DNA of 64,000 nucleotides from Paractinoplanes brasiliensis (GCF_004362215.1 NZ_SNWR01000001.1:4446001-4510000), one strand, 5' to 3'. Positions 1 to 8,040 are shown, counted from the first letter of the stretch. Made by a program: numbers and translations. Notes: generated by a model not told the origin, from the sequence alone.

Positions 1-15
1 GCGAAGCAGGCGTAG
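1..15 (+). CDS. possible 3' end of upstream gene
   Basis: Frame 1 reads A-K-Q-A followed by TAG at 13-15, 31 bases before the M16 gene. M16 peptidases in actinobacteria usually come as a catalytic and a non-catalytic gene in tandem, so this may be the end of the catalytic partner. Only five codons are visible, so this is inference. Confidence 0.3.
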   Translation, partial: AKQA

Positions 16-46
16 GGCCACGAGGGCATGCCGGAGGAGACACAGT

Positions 47-1366
47 ATGAGCGCCAAGACCCTGCCTGACCTGATTCCCGACGCGAAGCTCAAGCTGCCC
101 AAGGAGGCCGAGCGCACGCTGGCCGGCGGCCTCACCGTGATCGCCATCCGGCGGGCCGCGGTGCCGCTGGTCGAGCTGAGGCTGCGGGTGCCGTTCGGCA
201 AGGCCCCGCTGCCCCGGGCCACACTGCTCTCGCAGGCGCTGTTCACCGGCACGAGCACGATGTCCAGCGTCGACATCGCGGCCGAGCTGCAGGCGGTCGG
301 CGGTGGCCTGTCGGCAGGCCTCGACCCCGACCGGCTGCTGATCACCGGCAACTCGCTCGCGTCTGGCCTCGACCGCATGCTCGAAATCTTGGCCGCGGTG
401 CTCACCGACCCCGCCTATCCGAACGAGGAGGTGGCGACCGAGCGCGACCGCCTGGTCGACCACATCCAGGTCGCCCTGACGCAGCCGGCGCATCTGGCCC
501 GTACGGCTCTGCTCAAGAGGATGTTCGGCAAGCACCCGTACGCGGTGCAGACGCCCGAGCCCGACCAGGTGCGCTCGGTCCGCCCGGCCGCGCTGCGCAC
601 CTTGCACGCCGAGCGGGTCCGTCCCGAGGGAGCCGTGCTGGTGCTGGTCGGCGACCTGAACCCGGAGAAGGCGATCGACGCGGCCGAGAAGGCGCTCGGC
701 AGCTGGACGGGCCCGGCCAAGCAGTCCGAGGCGCCGCCCACCCCGCCGCTCGAGCCCGGCCCGCTGCTGCTCGTCGACCGGCCCGGCGCGGTGCAGTCGT
801 CGCTGCGCATGGCGCTGCCGGCCCTCAATCGCACCGATCCCGACTACGCCGCCCTGCAGCTGGCCAACCTGGTCTTCGGCGGCTACTTCTCGTCCCGCTG
901 GGTCGAGAACATCCGGGAGGACAAGGGCTACACCTACGGCCCGCACACCTCGATCGAGCACTACCTGGCCGGCTCGGCCCTGGTGGTCTCGGCCGAGGTC
1001 GCCACCGAGGTCACCGGCCCGTCTCTGCTCGAGACCCTGTACGAGCTGGGCCGCATCGCCAGCCTGCCGCCCGCCGAGGACGAGCTCGAGCAGGCCCGGC
1101 GGTACGCCCTGGGCACCCTGCGGCTGGGCATGTCGACGCAGGCCGGGCTGGCCGGTCTGGCCAGCATGTACGCGAGCTTCGGCCTGCGCCTCGACCACCT
1201 GCGGCAGTATTCCGCAGCCCTGGCCACCGCCACGCGCGAGCAGGTGGCCGACGCGGCCGCCCGCTTCCTCGCGCCGACCCGGGCGGTCACTGTCGTGCTC
1301 GGTGACGCGGAAAAGGTGGCGGCGCCGTTGTCCGCTCTGACCGCGTTGGAACGAAGCGCCGAGTGA
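47..1366 (+). CDS. M16 family peptidase-like protein, non-catalytic subunit
   Basis: A 439-residue protein of usual length for the M16B (pitrilysin/insulinase, processing-peptidase) family, with two M16 half-domains. The zinc-binding HxxEH that normally sits before the F-x-G-T motif is absent: the sequence there is LLSQALFTGT. The conserved C-half arginine/tyrosine loop is present (ENIREDKGYTYG, about residues 286-297). It therefore resembles the non-catalytic partner of a heterodimeric M16 peptidase, with the active subunit probably upstream and outside the window. A GGAGGAG ribosome site precedes ATG 47. It overlaps nudC by GTGA, which suggests translational coupling. Confidence 0.85.
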   Translation: MSAKTLPDLIPDAKLKLPKEAERTLAGGLTVIAIRRAAVPLVELRLRVPFGKAPLPRATLLSQALFTGTSTMSSVDIAAELQAVGGGLSAGLDPDRLLITGNSLASGLDRMLEILAAVLTDPAYPNEEVATERDRLVDHIQVALTQPAHLARTALLKRMFGKHPYAVQTPEPDQVRSVRPAALRTLHAERVRPEGAVLVLVGDLNPEKAIDAAEKALGSWTGPAKQSEAPPTPPLEPGPLLLVDRPGAVQSSLRMALPALNRTDPDYAALQLANLVFGGYFSSRWVENIREDKGYTYGPHTSIEHYLAGSALVVSAEVATEVTGPSLLETLYELGRIASLPPAEDELEQARRYALGTLRLGMSTQAGLAGLASMYASFGLRLDHLRQYSAALATATREQVADAAARFLAPTRAVTVVLGDAEKVAAPLSALTALERSAE

Positions 1367-2334
1367 GCGCACCCGAGGAGCCGGACGTCCGCGAGCAGCC
1401 CGGCGGCCGGGTCGACGCCCCGCCGCTGGCGCGCAGCACCCTCGACCGGGCCGCCGAGCACCGCACCGACGACGAGTGGCTGGCCGCGGCCTGGGACCGC
1501 GGCCTGGTGCTGGTGGTCGACCTGAGCAAGGGCGGCCGGGCCCTGCTGGCCGGCGACGAGCTGGTGCTGCTGCCCGCGGCCGAGGCGCCCGACGCCGAGC
1601 GCTGGTTCCTCGGCGTCGACCCGGACGGCACGCCGCTGTGGACGGTCGACGCGCCGCTGCCCGAGATCGCCGGCACCCGCGCGGTCACCCTGCGCGACGT
1701 CGGCCACCGGCTCGACGCCCGGGACGCCGGAGTGTTCACCGCGGCCGTGGCCCTGGCGAACTGGCATGCGAGCCACAAGTTCTCCCCCCGTACGGGCCTG
1801 CCCACCACGGCCGTCGAGGCGGGCTGGGCGCGCAAGGACACCGAGGGCAACATGATGTGGCCCCGCACCGACCCGGCGATGATCGTGCTCGTGCACGACG
1901 GCGTGCCCGGTCCCGAGGGCCGCTGCCTGCTCGGGCACAACGCCGCCTGGGGACGGGGCGCCGACGGCGGTTTGCGCTTCTCCTGCCTCGCGGGTTACGT
2001 CGAGCCGGGCGAGTCGGCCGAGGCCAGCGTCGCCCGCGAGGTCGGTGAGGAGGTCGGGCTGCGGCTCACCTCACTGACGTACGCGGGCAGTCAGTCCTGG
2101 CCGTTCCCCGGCTCGCTGATGCTCGGCTTCCACGCCACGGCGGACGCCGGGAAGCCGATGACGCTCGACCCGGCCGAGATCGACGACGCGCGCTGGTTCA
2201 CCCGCGATGCCGTGGCCAAGATGATCGCCGGGGATTACCACGATCCGGACAGCGGTGTCCCGATGGGTCTGCCGATGCCCTCTTCCATCGCTTTCTATCT
2301 GATTGAGCGGTGGTTGGACGGTTTCACCCGCTAA
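1363..2334 (+). CDS. nudC: NAD(+) diphosphatase, Nudix family
   Basis: A 323-residue NudC-type Nudix hydrolase, which splits NAD(H) into NMN(H) and AMP and is also linked to removal of NAD caps from RNA. The Nudix box GX5EX7REUXEEXGU is intact (begins GYVEPGESAE, about residues 210-232) and is followed by the NADH-pyrophosphatase signature SQSWPFPGS. The four-cysteine zinc ribbon of the E. coli enzyme is missing: the corresponding stretch (FSPRTGLP ... MMWPRTDP) has no cysteines, a degeneration also seen in mycobacterial NudC. It starts at GTG 1363 overlapping the M16 stop codon. Confidence 0.9.
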   Translation: MSAPEEPDVREQPGGRVDAPPLARSTLDRAAEHRTDDEWLAAAWDRGLVLVVDLSKGGRALLAGDELVLLPAAEAPDAERWFLGVDPDGTPLWTVDAPLPEIAGTRAVTLRDVGHRLDARDAGVFTAAVALANWHASHKFSPRTGLPTTAVEAGWARKDTEGNMMWPRTDPAMIVLVHDGVPGPEGRCLLGHNAAWGRGADGGLRFSCLAGYVEPGESAEASVAREVGEEVGLRLTSLTYAGSQSWPFPGSLMLGFHATADAGKPMTLDPAEIDDARWFTRDAVAKMIAGDYHDPDSGVPMGLPMPSSIAFYLIERWLDGFTR

Positions 2335-2436
2335 GGGTTTCAACTTGATCTAATCAGAAAAGTTTTCACGCGAACGAGTAACCAGAAAGCGGCTCAGCAG
2401 CGTCTCGGTTTACAAAGACCGAGAGGCGGAAGATCG

Positions 2437-3330
2437 ATGACGCAGGTGCAAGCGCCCGCTTGGGCCCCGATGACCGCGGACGAGCGGGCCCAGTTCGACC
2501 GGGACGGGTTCCTCGTGGTGCCCGGGGTTCTGTCCGAGAGCGAGATCGAGGTCGCGCGCAACGCCGTCCTTGGCGCCTTCGAACGGGCCGGTCAGCCCGG
2601 TGGCCACGGGCTCGGCGCGACCGGCGCGCTGCACCAGCTCTCCGCGGTGACCTCGCTGCCCGAGCTGGCCTTCCTGCTCGACCACCCGGTGGCGTTCCGC
2701 TACATCTGGTCGCTGCTGGGCTGGAACGTGCACGTCTACCACTCGCACATCGACGTGCACCCGCAGATCCACGAGAAGCAGAAGGACTGGTGGCACTGGC
2801 ACCAGGACGGCGGCCGGCAGAACCGCGAGATCGAGACCGATCCCCGTCCGACGCTGTCGGTCAAGCTGGCCTACTGGCTGTCGGACGTGAGCGAGACCGG
2901 CCGCGGCAACTTCACCGTGCTGCCGGGCAGCCACAAGACCAACTGGCTGCCCGGCCCGCCGAGCCGCGGTGTCCCGTGGCCGCAGCCCGAGGGCGCGCTG
3001 CAGATCACCGCGAACCCGGGCGACCTGGTCGTGTTCGACCGTCGCCTGTGGCACGCCCGCTCCGACAACTACTCGGAGATCACCCGCGTCGGCGCCTTCT
3101 TCGGCTACACCTACCGGTGGATCGCCGGTCGCGACGACGTTGCCGACCTGCCGAACACCCCCGAGTGGGCCGGCTTCAACGACGTGCAGAAGCAGCTGCT
3201 GGGTCACTGCCCGCAGGGGGACGGCAGCGGCGACCACGCGTGGGGTCACTACCCCGAGACCACGCCGCTCTACGGCGCCCTCAAGGAGCGGGGCCTGCTC
3301 GACTCCAGCATCCCGGCTCTCATCCCGTAA
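2437..3330 (+). CDS. phytanoyl-CoA dioxygenase (PhyH) family protein
   Basis: A 297-residue Fe(II)/2-oxoglutarate-dependent oxygenase of the PhyH family, of normal length. The facial triad is visible: HxD in WHWHQDGG (about residues 118-124) and the distal histidine in LWHARSDN, followed by an arginine region for 2-oxoglutarate. The substrate cannot be told from sequence; family members hydroxylate small molecules, including lipid chains, ectoine and natural products. It is apparently monocistronic: about 100 bases separate it from nudC and 27 bases from the next gene. Confidence 0.8.
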   Translation: MTQVQAPAWAPMTADERAQFDRDGFLVVPGVLSESEIEVARNAVLGAFERAGQPGGHGLGATGALHQLSAVTSLPELAFLLDHPVAFRYIWSLLGWNVHVYHSHIDVHPQIHEKQKDWWHWHQDGGRQNREIETDPRPTLSVKLAYWLSDVSETGRGNFTVLPGSHKTNWLPGPPSRGVPWPQPEGALQITANPGDLVVFDRRLWHARSDNYSEITRVGAFFGYTYRWIAGRDDVADLPNTPEWAGFNDVQKQLLGHCPQGDGSGDHAWGHYPETTPLYGALKERGLLDSSIPALIP

Positions 3331-3357
3331 CACCCGTTTCCCGGATAACCTGATCTT

Positions 3358-3810
3358 GTGGGACAAACCGGGACATTGGGCAGCGCGGCGACCGCGGCGG
3401 GCCGGCTTCTGCTCGACGCGCTCGGGGAGAAGAGCCCGGCGCGGTCGCTGTCGCGTCTGAACGACTCGCCGCGCGCCGTCCGGCTGCTGCGCGAGCTCTT
3501 CACGGTCGCGGTGCGGCGCGGCTTCGTCGGGCGGGATCCGCGCGACGTCACGGCGTACGTGCGCGACCTGCTCGAATATCAGGAGCTGCCGGCCGGCGGC
3601 GAGCTGGCCCGCGAGGCCGAGGCGGTGATCCGCTCGGTGATCGGCGAGCCCGAACTGGCGTACGGAATCCCGGATCTTCGCCGTTTCGAGCTGATCTGTT
3701 ACATCGTCGGCGACCTGGCCCGGCCGCCCGGGGTGCCGACGCCCGAGCTGGTGGCGCTGGTGCACCAGGCGGAATGGCGGCTCACCCGTCTCGGCCGGCT
3801 CGCGCCATGA
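3358..3810 (+). CDS. conserved hypothetical protein (tandem paralog 1)
   Basis: A 150-residue, charged, probably all-helical soluble protein with no recognised catalytic motif. It starts at GTG 3358 and its TGA overlaps the ATG of the next gene (ATGA). The two adjacent products look paralogous: both have a 'helix-AVRR-x-F' segment (VAVRRGFVG here, LAVRRRFEP next door), a following helical stretch, and a C-terminal hydrophobic helix with similar spacing. No function is known to me; a co-translated heteromer is plausible. Confidence 0.75.
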   Translation: MGQTGTLGSAATAAGRLLLDALGEKSPARSLSRLNDSPRAVRLLRELFTVAVRRGFVGRDPRDVTAYVRDLLEYQELPAGGELAREAEAVIRSVIGEPELAYGIPDLRRFELICYIVGDLARPPGVPTPELVALVHQAEWRLTRLGRLAP

Positions 3811-4259
3811 GCCCGATCTTCTCGCCGGTCCAGGGCATCCACACCGCCGCCGGGCGTTACCTGCGACGTGTCGCGTACGAGGACGCGCCCGCGCACGGTG
3901 AGAAGCCGACCTCCGCCACCCGCCACGTGTGGGAGATCGCTTTCCAGCTCGCCGTCCGCCGTCGGTTCGAGCCGGACAGCCCGCTGGCCGAGATCCGGCG
4001 CACCGTTTCGACGATCCTGAAGCAGCACGCTTCCGCGGCCCTGCCCCCGCTCGCGGCCGAGATGCTGATCCGCGACGCGCTGGACGAGACTGTGCCGGTC
4101 GACGAGATCAGCGACCCTGTCCGCAGCCGGGCCCACCTGCTGCTCTTCGCCGGCCTGGTGGACGAGCTGGCCATGACCGACGGCGAGCTCGAGAGCCTGA
4201 TCGTGGAGGCCGAGGAGCTCGCCGTCGACGCGATCGCGAACACCGTACGGAACCAGTGA
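3807..4259 (+). CDS. conserved hypothetical protein (tandem paralog 2)
   Basis: A 150-residue hypothetical starting at ATG 3807, which overlaps the upstream stop; a longer frame from 3774 would overlap the upstream gene by more than 30 bases and is less likely. It is the same length as its neighbour and shares the AVRR-x-F segment and helix pattern, so the pair probably arose by tandem duplication. The C-terminal half is acidic (LVDELAMTDGELESLI). No signal peptide or membrane segment. A strong hairpin terminator follows directly. Confidence 0.75.
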   Translation: MSPIFSPVQGIHTAAGRYLRRVAYEDAPAHGEKPTSATRHVWEIAFQLAVRRRFEPDSPLAEIRRTVSTILKQHASAALPPLAAEMLIRDALDETVPVDEISDPVRSRAHLLLFAGLVDELAMTDGELESLIVEAEELAVDAIANTVRNQ

Positions 4260-4293
4260 GAGGCCCGTCCACGCTGCGGTGGACGGGCCTCTC
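4258..4293 (+). terminator. hairpin terminator of the 3358-4259 pair
   Basis: A perfect 14-bp inverted repeat (arms gagaggcccgtcca at 4258-4271 and its complement at 4280-4293) with an 8-base loop, beginning inside the stop codon. There is no long T-run, as is common in high-GC genomes. Confidence 0.75.
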
Positions 4294-4337
4294 CGGCTCT
4301 CTATCGATCTTCAGTCAATCGCGATGATCGCGGGGGA

Positions 4338-4559
4338 TCAGAATCGCCGGCCACCGAGTTCGCGAGTGGCGGCGTGACGCGCCTCCAGTGCGACCTGGCG
4401 AGCGGGACGGTGTGCCTCAGGTGTGTAGTCACTCTGAGGCCGACGCATTCGAGCCCGTGATAACGCTTCTTGGATGAGTCTCATCTTGGTTGCTCCGTTC
4501 GAGGACACAGCGGGGGTCTGCTTTCGGTAGTCGGCGAGGTTGTCGCTCAGGGTCGTCAT
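4338..4559 (-). CDS. small hypothetical protein coupled to whiB7
   Basis: A 73-residue basic protein beginning MTTLSDNLAD. Its ATG lies one base after the whiB7 stop (TGA-C-ATG), so it is likely translated by coupling. It contains a basic helical stretch (MRLIQEALSRARMR) and arginine-rich tail. No family known to me. A longer frame from 4733 exists but runs antiparallel in codon phase through whiB7 and is a shadow. Confidence 0.6.
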   Translation of the reverse strand: MTTLSDNLADYRKQTPAVSSNGATKMRLIQEALSRARMRRPQSDYTPEAHRPARQVALEARHAATRELGGRRF

Positions 4560-4560
4560 G

Positions 4561-4923
4561 TCAGGCCGCCAGTCGGACGGCGTTGCGGGAGTCGATTCCG
4601 TCAGCGGCGAGCCGCTCCTCGACCTCGTGGGCCAGTTCGGCGTCACGGGCCACGTCGACCTTGCGAGGACGGCCACGCGGCCGCTTGCGCGGAACCACGG
4701 CGCCACGCTCGAAGATCTCGCCACCCCAGACACCCCAGGGCTCGTTCCGCTCGGCCGCGCCGGCCAGGCACTCGACGCGCAGCGGGCAGTCCCCGCAGAG
4801 CGACTTGGCCAGTTCCAGCTGGGCCGGGGAGTCCGAGAACCACAGGTCCGGGTCGAACTTCCGACAGGGCAGGTTTGCCTCGATCTCGACGCTCACGTCG
4901 AGTGGGGCCAGCGCCAGACTCAT
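4561..4923 (-). CDS. whiB7: WhiB7-type redox-sensing transcriptional regulator
   Basis: A 120-residue Wbl protein. Cysteines C20, C43, C46 and C52 are the ligands of the [4Fe-4S] cluster, followed by the GVWGG turn (64-68) and a C-terminal AT-hook, KRPRGRPRK (about 80-88), which is the hallmark of WhiB7. WhiB7 works with the principal sigma factor to activate intrinsic antibiotic-resistance genes and its own gene. The leader (4924-5404) contains an upstream ORF and an intrinsic terminator, matching the attenuation control known for whiB7. uvrD2 upstream is the same neighbour as in Mycobacterium. Confidence 0.92.
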   Translation of the reverse strand: MSLALAPLDVSVEIEANLPCRKFDPDLWFSDSPAQLELAKSLCGDCPLRVECLAGAAERNEPWGVWGGEIFERGAVVPRKRPRGRPRKVDVARDAELAHEVEERLAADGIDSRNAVRLAA

Positions 4924-4997
4924 AAAGCCCGGTCACCTCTCTCTTCTCATCGATCTTCTGGATCGCGTTCCGGTCGTGCACCGGCGGGTGAGCCGGC

Positions 4998-5040
4998 AAA
5001 AAAATTAGGCCGCGGATCCCGGTTACGGGTTCCGCGGCCT
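4998..5040 (-). terminator. intrinsic terminator / attenuator in the whiB7 leader
   Basis: On the minus strand a 10-bp stem (aggccgcgga / tccgcggcct) extends through ACCCG-TAAC-CGGG with one mismatch pair, then AA and seven T residues. It lies 75 bases upstream of the whiB7 ATG, after the leader ORF, so it would stop transcription before whiB7 unless bypassed. The gap to whiB7 is too short to hold a convincing separate promoter, so a conditional attenuator is the best reading. Confidence 0.8.
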
Positions 5041-5054
5041 CGAGGTGAGCCAGG

Positions 5055-5072
5055 GGTCTGATTTGTCAGACC
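5055..5072 (-). promoter_or_regulatory. hairpin across the leader ORF stop codon
   Basis: A perfect 7-bp inverted repeat (ggtctga - caaa - tcagacc on the minus strand) contains the TGA stop of the whiB7 leader ORF. A ribosome terminating or stalling here would open it, which could alter folding of the attenuator 15 bases downstream. This is inference from position. Confidence 0.5.
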
Positions 5073-5404
5073 GGCCTTCCTCGAGGCGGGACACCGCTGC
5101 CACCATCCGTGTAGCGCTTGCTGATGGAGACATTGCTGCCCTTGAACCCAGTGCTGCCTTCGACCTGCTGAAGCTCCAGTGCGCCGCCCAGCTCGGCCCG
5201 GACGGAGACCTGGTGCACCTGCGAAGCCGGAGCCCGCTCAGCAGCCAGAACCGGCCCCGAAACGGGAGCGGTGGCCACGAACGGAGCCCGCTCAGCCGCC
5301 GCCGGAGCCCACACGGGGGCCGGGGCGAGCAGCGAGACGGACGGAGCGCAGGCACGGGTCAGCGGCATCGACGGTCGCGTCATGCTCATCGTGTAGATCT
5401 CCAT
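5066..5404 (-). CDS. whiB7 leader ORF (upstream ORF)
   Basis: A 112-residue ORF starting MEIYTMSMTR. The start at 5404 is chosen because GGAGG sits 7 bases before it; an ATG at 5422 lies upstream of that site. The N-terminal third is methionine-rich, the middle Ala/Pro/Val-rich with a repeated AERAP motif. It lies between uvrD2 and whiB7 on the same strand and ends just before the attenuator. Known whiB7 leaders carry an upstream ORF whose translation senses ribosome inhibition; this one is unusually long. The peptide itself may have no function. Confidence 0.6.
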   Translation of the reverse strand: MEIYTMSMTRPSMPLTRACAPSVSLLAPAPVWAPAAAERAPFVATAPVSGPVLAAERAPASQVHQVSVRAELGGALELQQVEGSTGFKGSNVSISKRYTDGGSGVPPRGRPV

Positions 5405-5527
5405 CGGTGCCACCTCCTCCATCGCGTTGCGCTCGTAGTGATATCGCTGTGTTCTGCCCGCCGAACATCCCTGCTCGGCGAGGTGTGAACTGAGGCTATG
5501 CCTGCCCTACAGGAGAGGGCAAACGAA

Positions 5528-7660
5528 TTATCCAAAGTTTTTTCGAGCAACTTCCTCGGCGCTCGCTCCGGCCACCAACGCGAAGACCGAATCGCCGTAT
5601 TGACCCAGCTTCCGGGGGCCGATGCCGGCGATCGCCAGCAGCTCGGCCGGACTGCTCGGCCGACGTTCGGCCATGGCCACCAGCGTCGCATCGGTGAAAA
5701 CCACGTACGCAGGCACTTTGAGCTCGCCGGCGGTGGCCGAACGCCACTGCTGCAGGCGGGCGAAAAGGTCCTCGTCGAGGTCCGAGGGGCAGGTCGGGCA
5801 GCGGCCGAGTTTGCGATCGGCGCCGGCCAGCAGGGTGGCGCCGCAAACCCGGCACGAGGACACCTGGGAGCGCCTTCGGTCGGGTTTCCGACTCCGGTCA
5901 CCGGCGCGTTCGGTCGGCGAGTTCCGTTCGAGCTGCGGCAGGAACCGGCACGGACGCCGGGCCCGGCCACCCGGCGAGCGCGATTGCCCGTACGAGAGCC
6001 ACAGCCACTGCCTGGCCCGGGTGACCCCGACGTAGAGCAGGCGGCGCTCCTCCTCGAGCTGCTCGGGGGTTTTGGCGTACATGGTCGGCAACGTGCCGTC
6101 GGCCAGCCCGACAAGGAACACCGCGTCCCACTCCAGACCCTTTGCCGAGTGAAGTGAGGCGAGCGTCACACCGGCCATGGTCGGGGCGTGCTGCTGCTCG
6201 GCCCGGCGCGCCAGTTCGTCATTGAATTCGGCCAGCGTCACATCGCGCTGCACGGCGCCGGCCTGCCCGATCGGCTCCAGGACGGGCGCGCGGGCGTACT
6301 CCTCGGCCAGCGCAACGATCGCCGCCAGGGCCTCCCACTGTTCGCGGGCGGCGCCACCGGGCGGGGGCTGCTCGCGCTGCCAGCCGGTCGCCGCCAGCGC
6401 CTCCACGACCGCCTGCACCAGCGGGGTCTCACCGGGTATCGAGCGGACCGCGGCGCGCATCGCGATCATGGCCTGACGGATCTCGGGTCGTTCGAAGAAG
6501 CGCTCCGCGCCCCGTACGACGTAGGGCACCTCGGCCTCGGCCAGAGCCTTCTCGTACGCCTCGGACTGCGCGTTGGTCCGGAACAGCACCGCTATCTCGC
6601 TGGCCGGCGTGCCCGCGGCGATCAGGTCACGGCACCGGCGGGCCACCGCGACCGCCTCGCCCGCCTCGTCCGGAAAGATCTTGAGCTCGGGCTCGGCGCC
6701 GGGTGGCCGCTGCCCGACCAGTTCGAGCCGCAGCCGGGCCTCGTTGCCGCGGGCCTGGCGGATCACCGCGTTGGCCAGGCCGACCACCTGCGGGGTGGAG
6801 CGGTAGTCGCGGACGAGCCGGATCACCACGGCGTCGCGCCGCTGCCGCGGGAAGTCGATCAGGTAGGACGAGGTGGCGCCGGTGAACGAGTAGATCGTCT
6901 GGCTGGCGTCGCCGACGACGGTCAGGTCGTCCCGCCCGCCCAGCCAGGCCTCGAGCAGGCGCTGCTGCAGCGGGTTGACGTCCTGGTACTCGTCGACCAC
7001 GAAGTGCCTGTACTGCGAGCGGATCTGCTCGGCCACGTCCGGGTGCTCCTCGATGCCCCACACCGCGGCACGCAGCATGTCCTCGAAGTCGATCACCCCC
7101 TGGCGGCGCTTGAGAGACTCGTACGCCGCGAAGACCTCGGCCACCTTGTCGGGCTCGAAGGGCGGCTCGCGCAGCGCCTTCTTGGCCGCGACGGCGTACT
7201 CGCCCGGCTCGACCAGCGACGACTTGGCCCACTCGATCTCACTGGCGAGGTCCCGCGCCCCCGTACGGTCGGCGCGCACCCCGGCCCGGGCCGCGGCCAG
7301 GCCGACCACGCGCGCCTTGCTCTCGAGCAGTTCCGGCATGGCCCGGCCCTCGAGCAGCCGGGGCGCGAAATAGCGGACCTGCCGCAGCGCCGCCGCGTGG
7401 AACGTGCGGGCCTGCACGCCGGCCGCGCCCAGTTCGGTCAGCCGGGACCGCATCTCGGCGGCGGCCCGCGCGGTGAAGGTGACCGCGAGGATGTGGCGGG
7501 GGCTGACCTCGCCGGTGAGCGTCCGGTAGGCGATCCGATGGGTGATCGCCCGGGTCTTGCCGGTGCCCGCGCCAGCCAGGATGCAGACCGGCCCGGCCGG
7601 GGCCGTCACCGCCGTCCGTTGCTCGGGGTCGAGCCCGGCCAGCACCGCTTCAGTCCGCAC
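5528..7660 (-). CDS. uvrD2: ATP-dependent DNA helicase UvrD2
   Basis: A 710-residue superfamily 1A helicase. Walker A is AGAGTGKT (about 29-36), the DEYQD Walker B/motif II follows at about 225, QTIYSFTGA is motif III, and LHSAKGLEWDAVFL and VGVTRARQWL are motifs V and VI. After the helicase core comes a four-cysteine ribbon (CRVC ... CPTC) and a C-terminal HRDC domain, the architecture of actinobacterial UvrD2, which is essential in M. tuberculosis. It acts in DNA repair and replication-linked unwinding. Start is GTG 7660; the only ATG upstream is out of frame and soon stops. Confidence 0.92.
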   Translation of the reverse strand: MRTEAVLAGLDPEQRTAVTAPAGPVCILAGAGTGKTRAITHRIAYRTLTGEVSPRHILAVTFTARAAAEMRSRLTELGAAGVQARTFHAAALRQVRYFAPRLLEGRAMPELLESKARVVGLAAARAGVRADRTGARDLASEIEWAKSSLVEPGEYAVAAKKALREPPFEPDKVAEVFAAYESLKRRQGVIDFEDMLRAAVWGIEEHPDVAEQIRSQYRHFVVDEYQDVNPLQQRLLEAWLGGRDDLTVVGDASQTIYSFTGATSSYLIDFPRQRRDAVVIRLVRDYRSTPQVVGLANAVIRQARGNEARLRLELVGQRPPGAEPELKIFPDEAGEAVAVARRCRDLIAAGTPASEIAVLFRTNAQSEAYEKALAEAEVPYVVRGAERFFERPEIRQAMIAMRAAVRSIPGETPLVQAVVEALAATGWQREQPPPGGAAREQWEALAAIVALAEEYARAPVLEPIGQAGAVQRDVTLAEFNDELARRAEQQHAPTMAGVTLASLHSAKGLEWDAVFLVGLADGTLPTMYAKTPEQLEEERRLLYVGVTRARQWLWLSYGQSRSPGGRARRPCRFLPQLERNSPTERAGDRSRKPDRRRSQVSSCRVCGATLLAGADRKLGRCPTCPSDLDEDLFARLQQWRSATAGELKVPAYVVFTDATLVAMAERRPSSPAELLAIAGIGPRKLGQYGDSVFALVAGASAEEVARKNFG

Positions 7661-7665
7661 GGTAG

Positions 7666-7692
7666 GGAATCATGGCACCCGGCCCGGACGTT
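7666..7692 (+). promoter_or_regulatory. SigR/SigH-type promoter of mycoredoxin gene
   Basis: GGAAT at 7666-7670 and GTT at 7690-7692 are separated by 19 bases; written the mycobacterial SigH way it is GGAATC-N17-CGTT. The -10 element is 50 bases before the mycoredoxin ATG. Thiol-stress control of mycoredoxin by SigR/SigH is established in other actinobacteria. Confidence 0.6.
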
Positions 7693-7742
7693 GTGCCGGA
7701 AGGCGCTGTGCCATGTGACCCGTCCGAAGGGAAATCCGACCG

Positions 7743-7991
7743 ATGCTGACCATGTACTCGACGTCCTGGTGCGGCTATTGCCACCGTTTGAAGTCGCAGC
7801 TCGACCGGGAGGGCATCGCGTACGAGGTGGTGGACATCGAGCTGCAACCGGAGGCGGCCGAGTTCGTCATGAGCGTGAACGGCGGCAATCAGACCGTGCC
7901 CACGGTGCGGATCGCCCCGGGCGGCGGTGGCGACGAGATCGTCATGACCAACCCCTCGATCGTTCAGGTCAAGGAAGCCCTGGCCGCCTGA
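7743..7991 (+). CDS. mrx1: mycoredoxin (glutaredoxin-like)
   Basis: An 82-residue thioredoxin-fold protein with the CGYC active site (residues 10-13) typical of mycoredoxin-1 and a TVPT cis-proline motif. Mycoredoxins reduce mycothiol-protein mixed disulfides in actinobacteria, which lack glutathione. It lies divergent from uvrD2, as the Mtb homolog does. A SigR-type promoter is in front and a strong intrinsic terminator behind. Confidence 0.9.
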   Translation: MLTMYSTSWCGYCHRLKSQLDREGIAYEVVDIELQPEAAEFVMSVNGGNQTVPTVRIAPGGGGDEIVMTNPSIVQVKEALAA

Positions 7992-8003
7992 CCGACCCTT
8001 CAC

Positions 8004-8038
8004 GGAAGCCCCGGCAACACGCCGGGGCTTCCTTTTTT
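8004..8038 (+). terminator. intrinsic terminator after mrx1
   Basis: A perfect 12-bp stem (ggaagccccggc / gccggggcttcc) with a 5-base loop, followed by six T residues at 8033-8038. It also lies at the end of the convergent M18 aminopeptidase gene, so it may work both ways. Confidence 0.9.
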
Positions 8039-8040
8039 GA

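Noticed and set aside
4470..5061. Several plus-strand frames across the whiB7 region
   Set aside because: They are antisense to whiB7 and its leader, and end in the attenuator hairpin.
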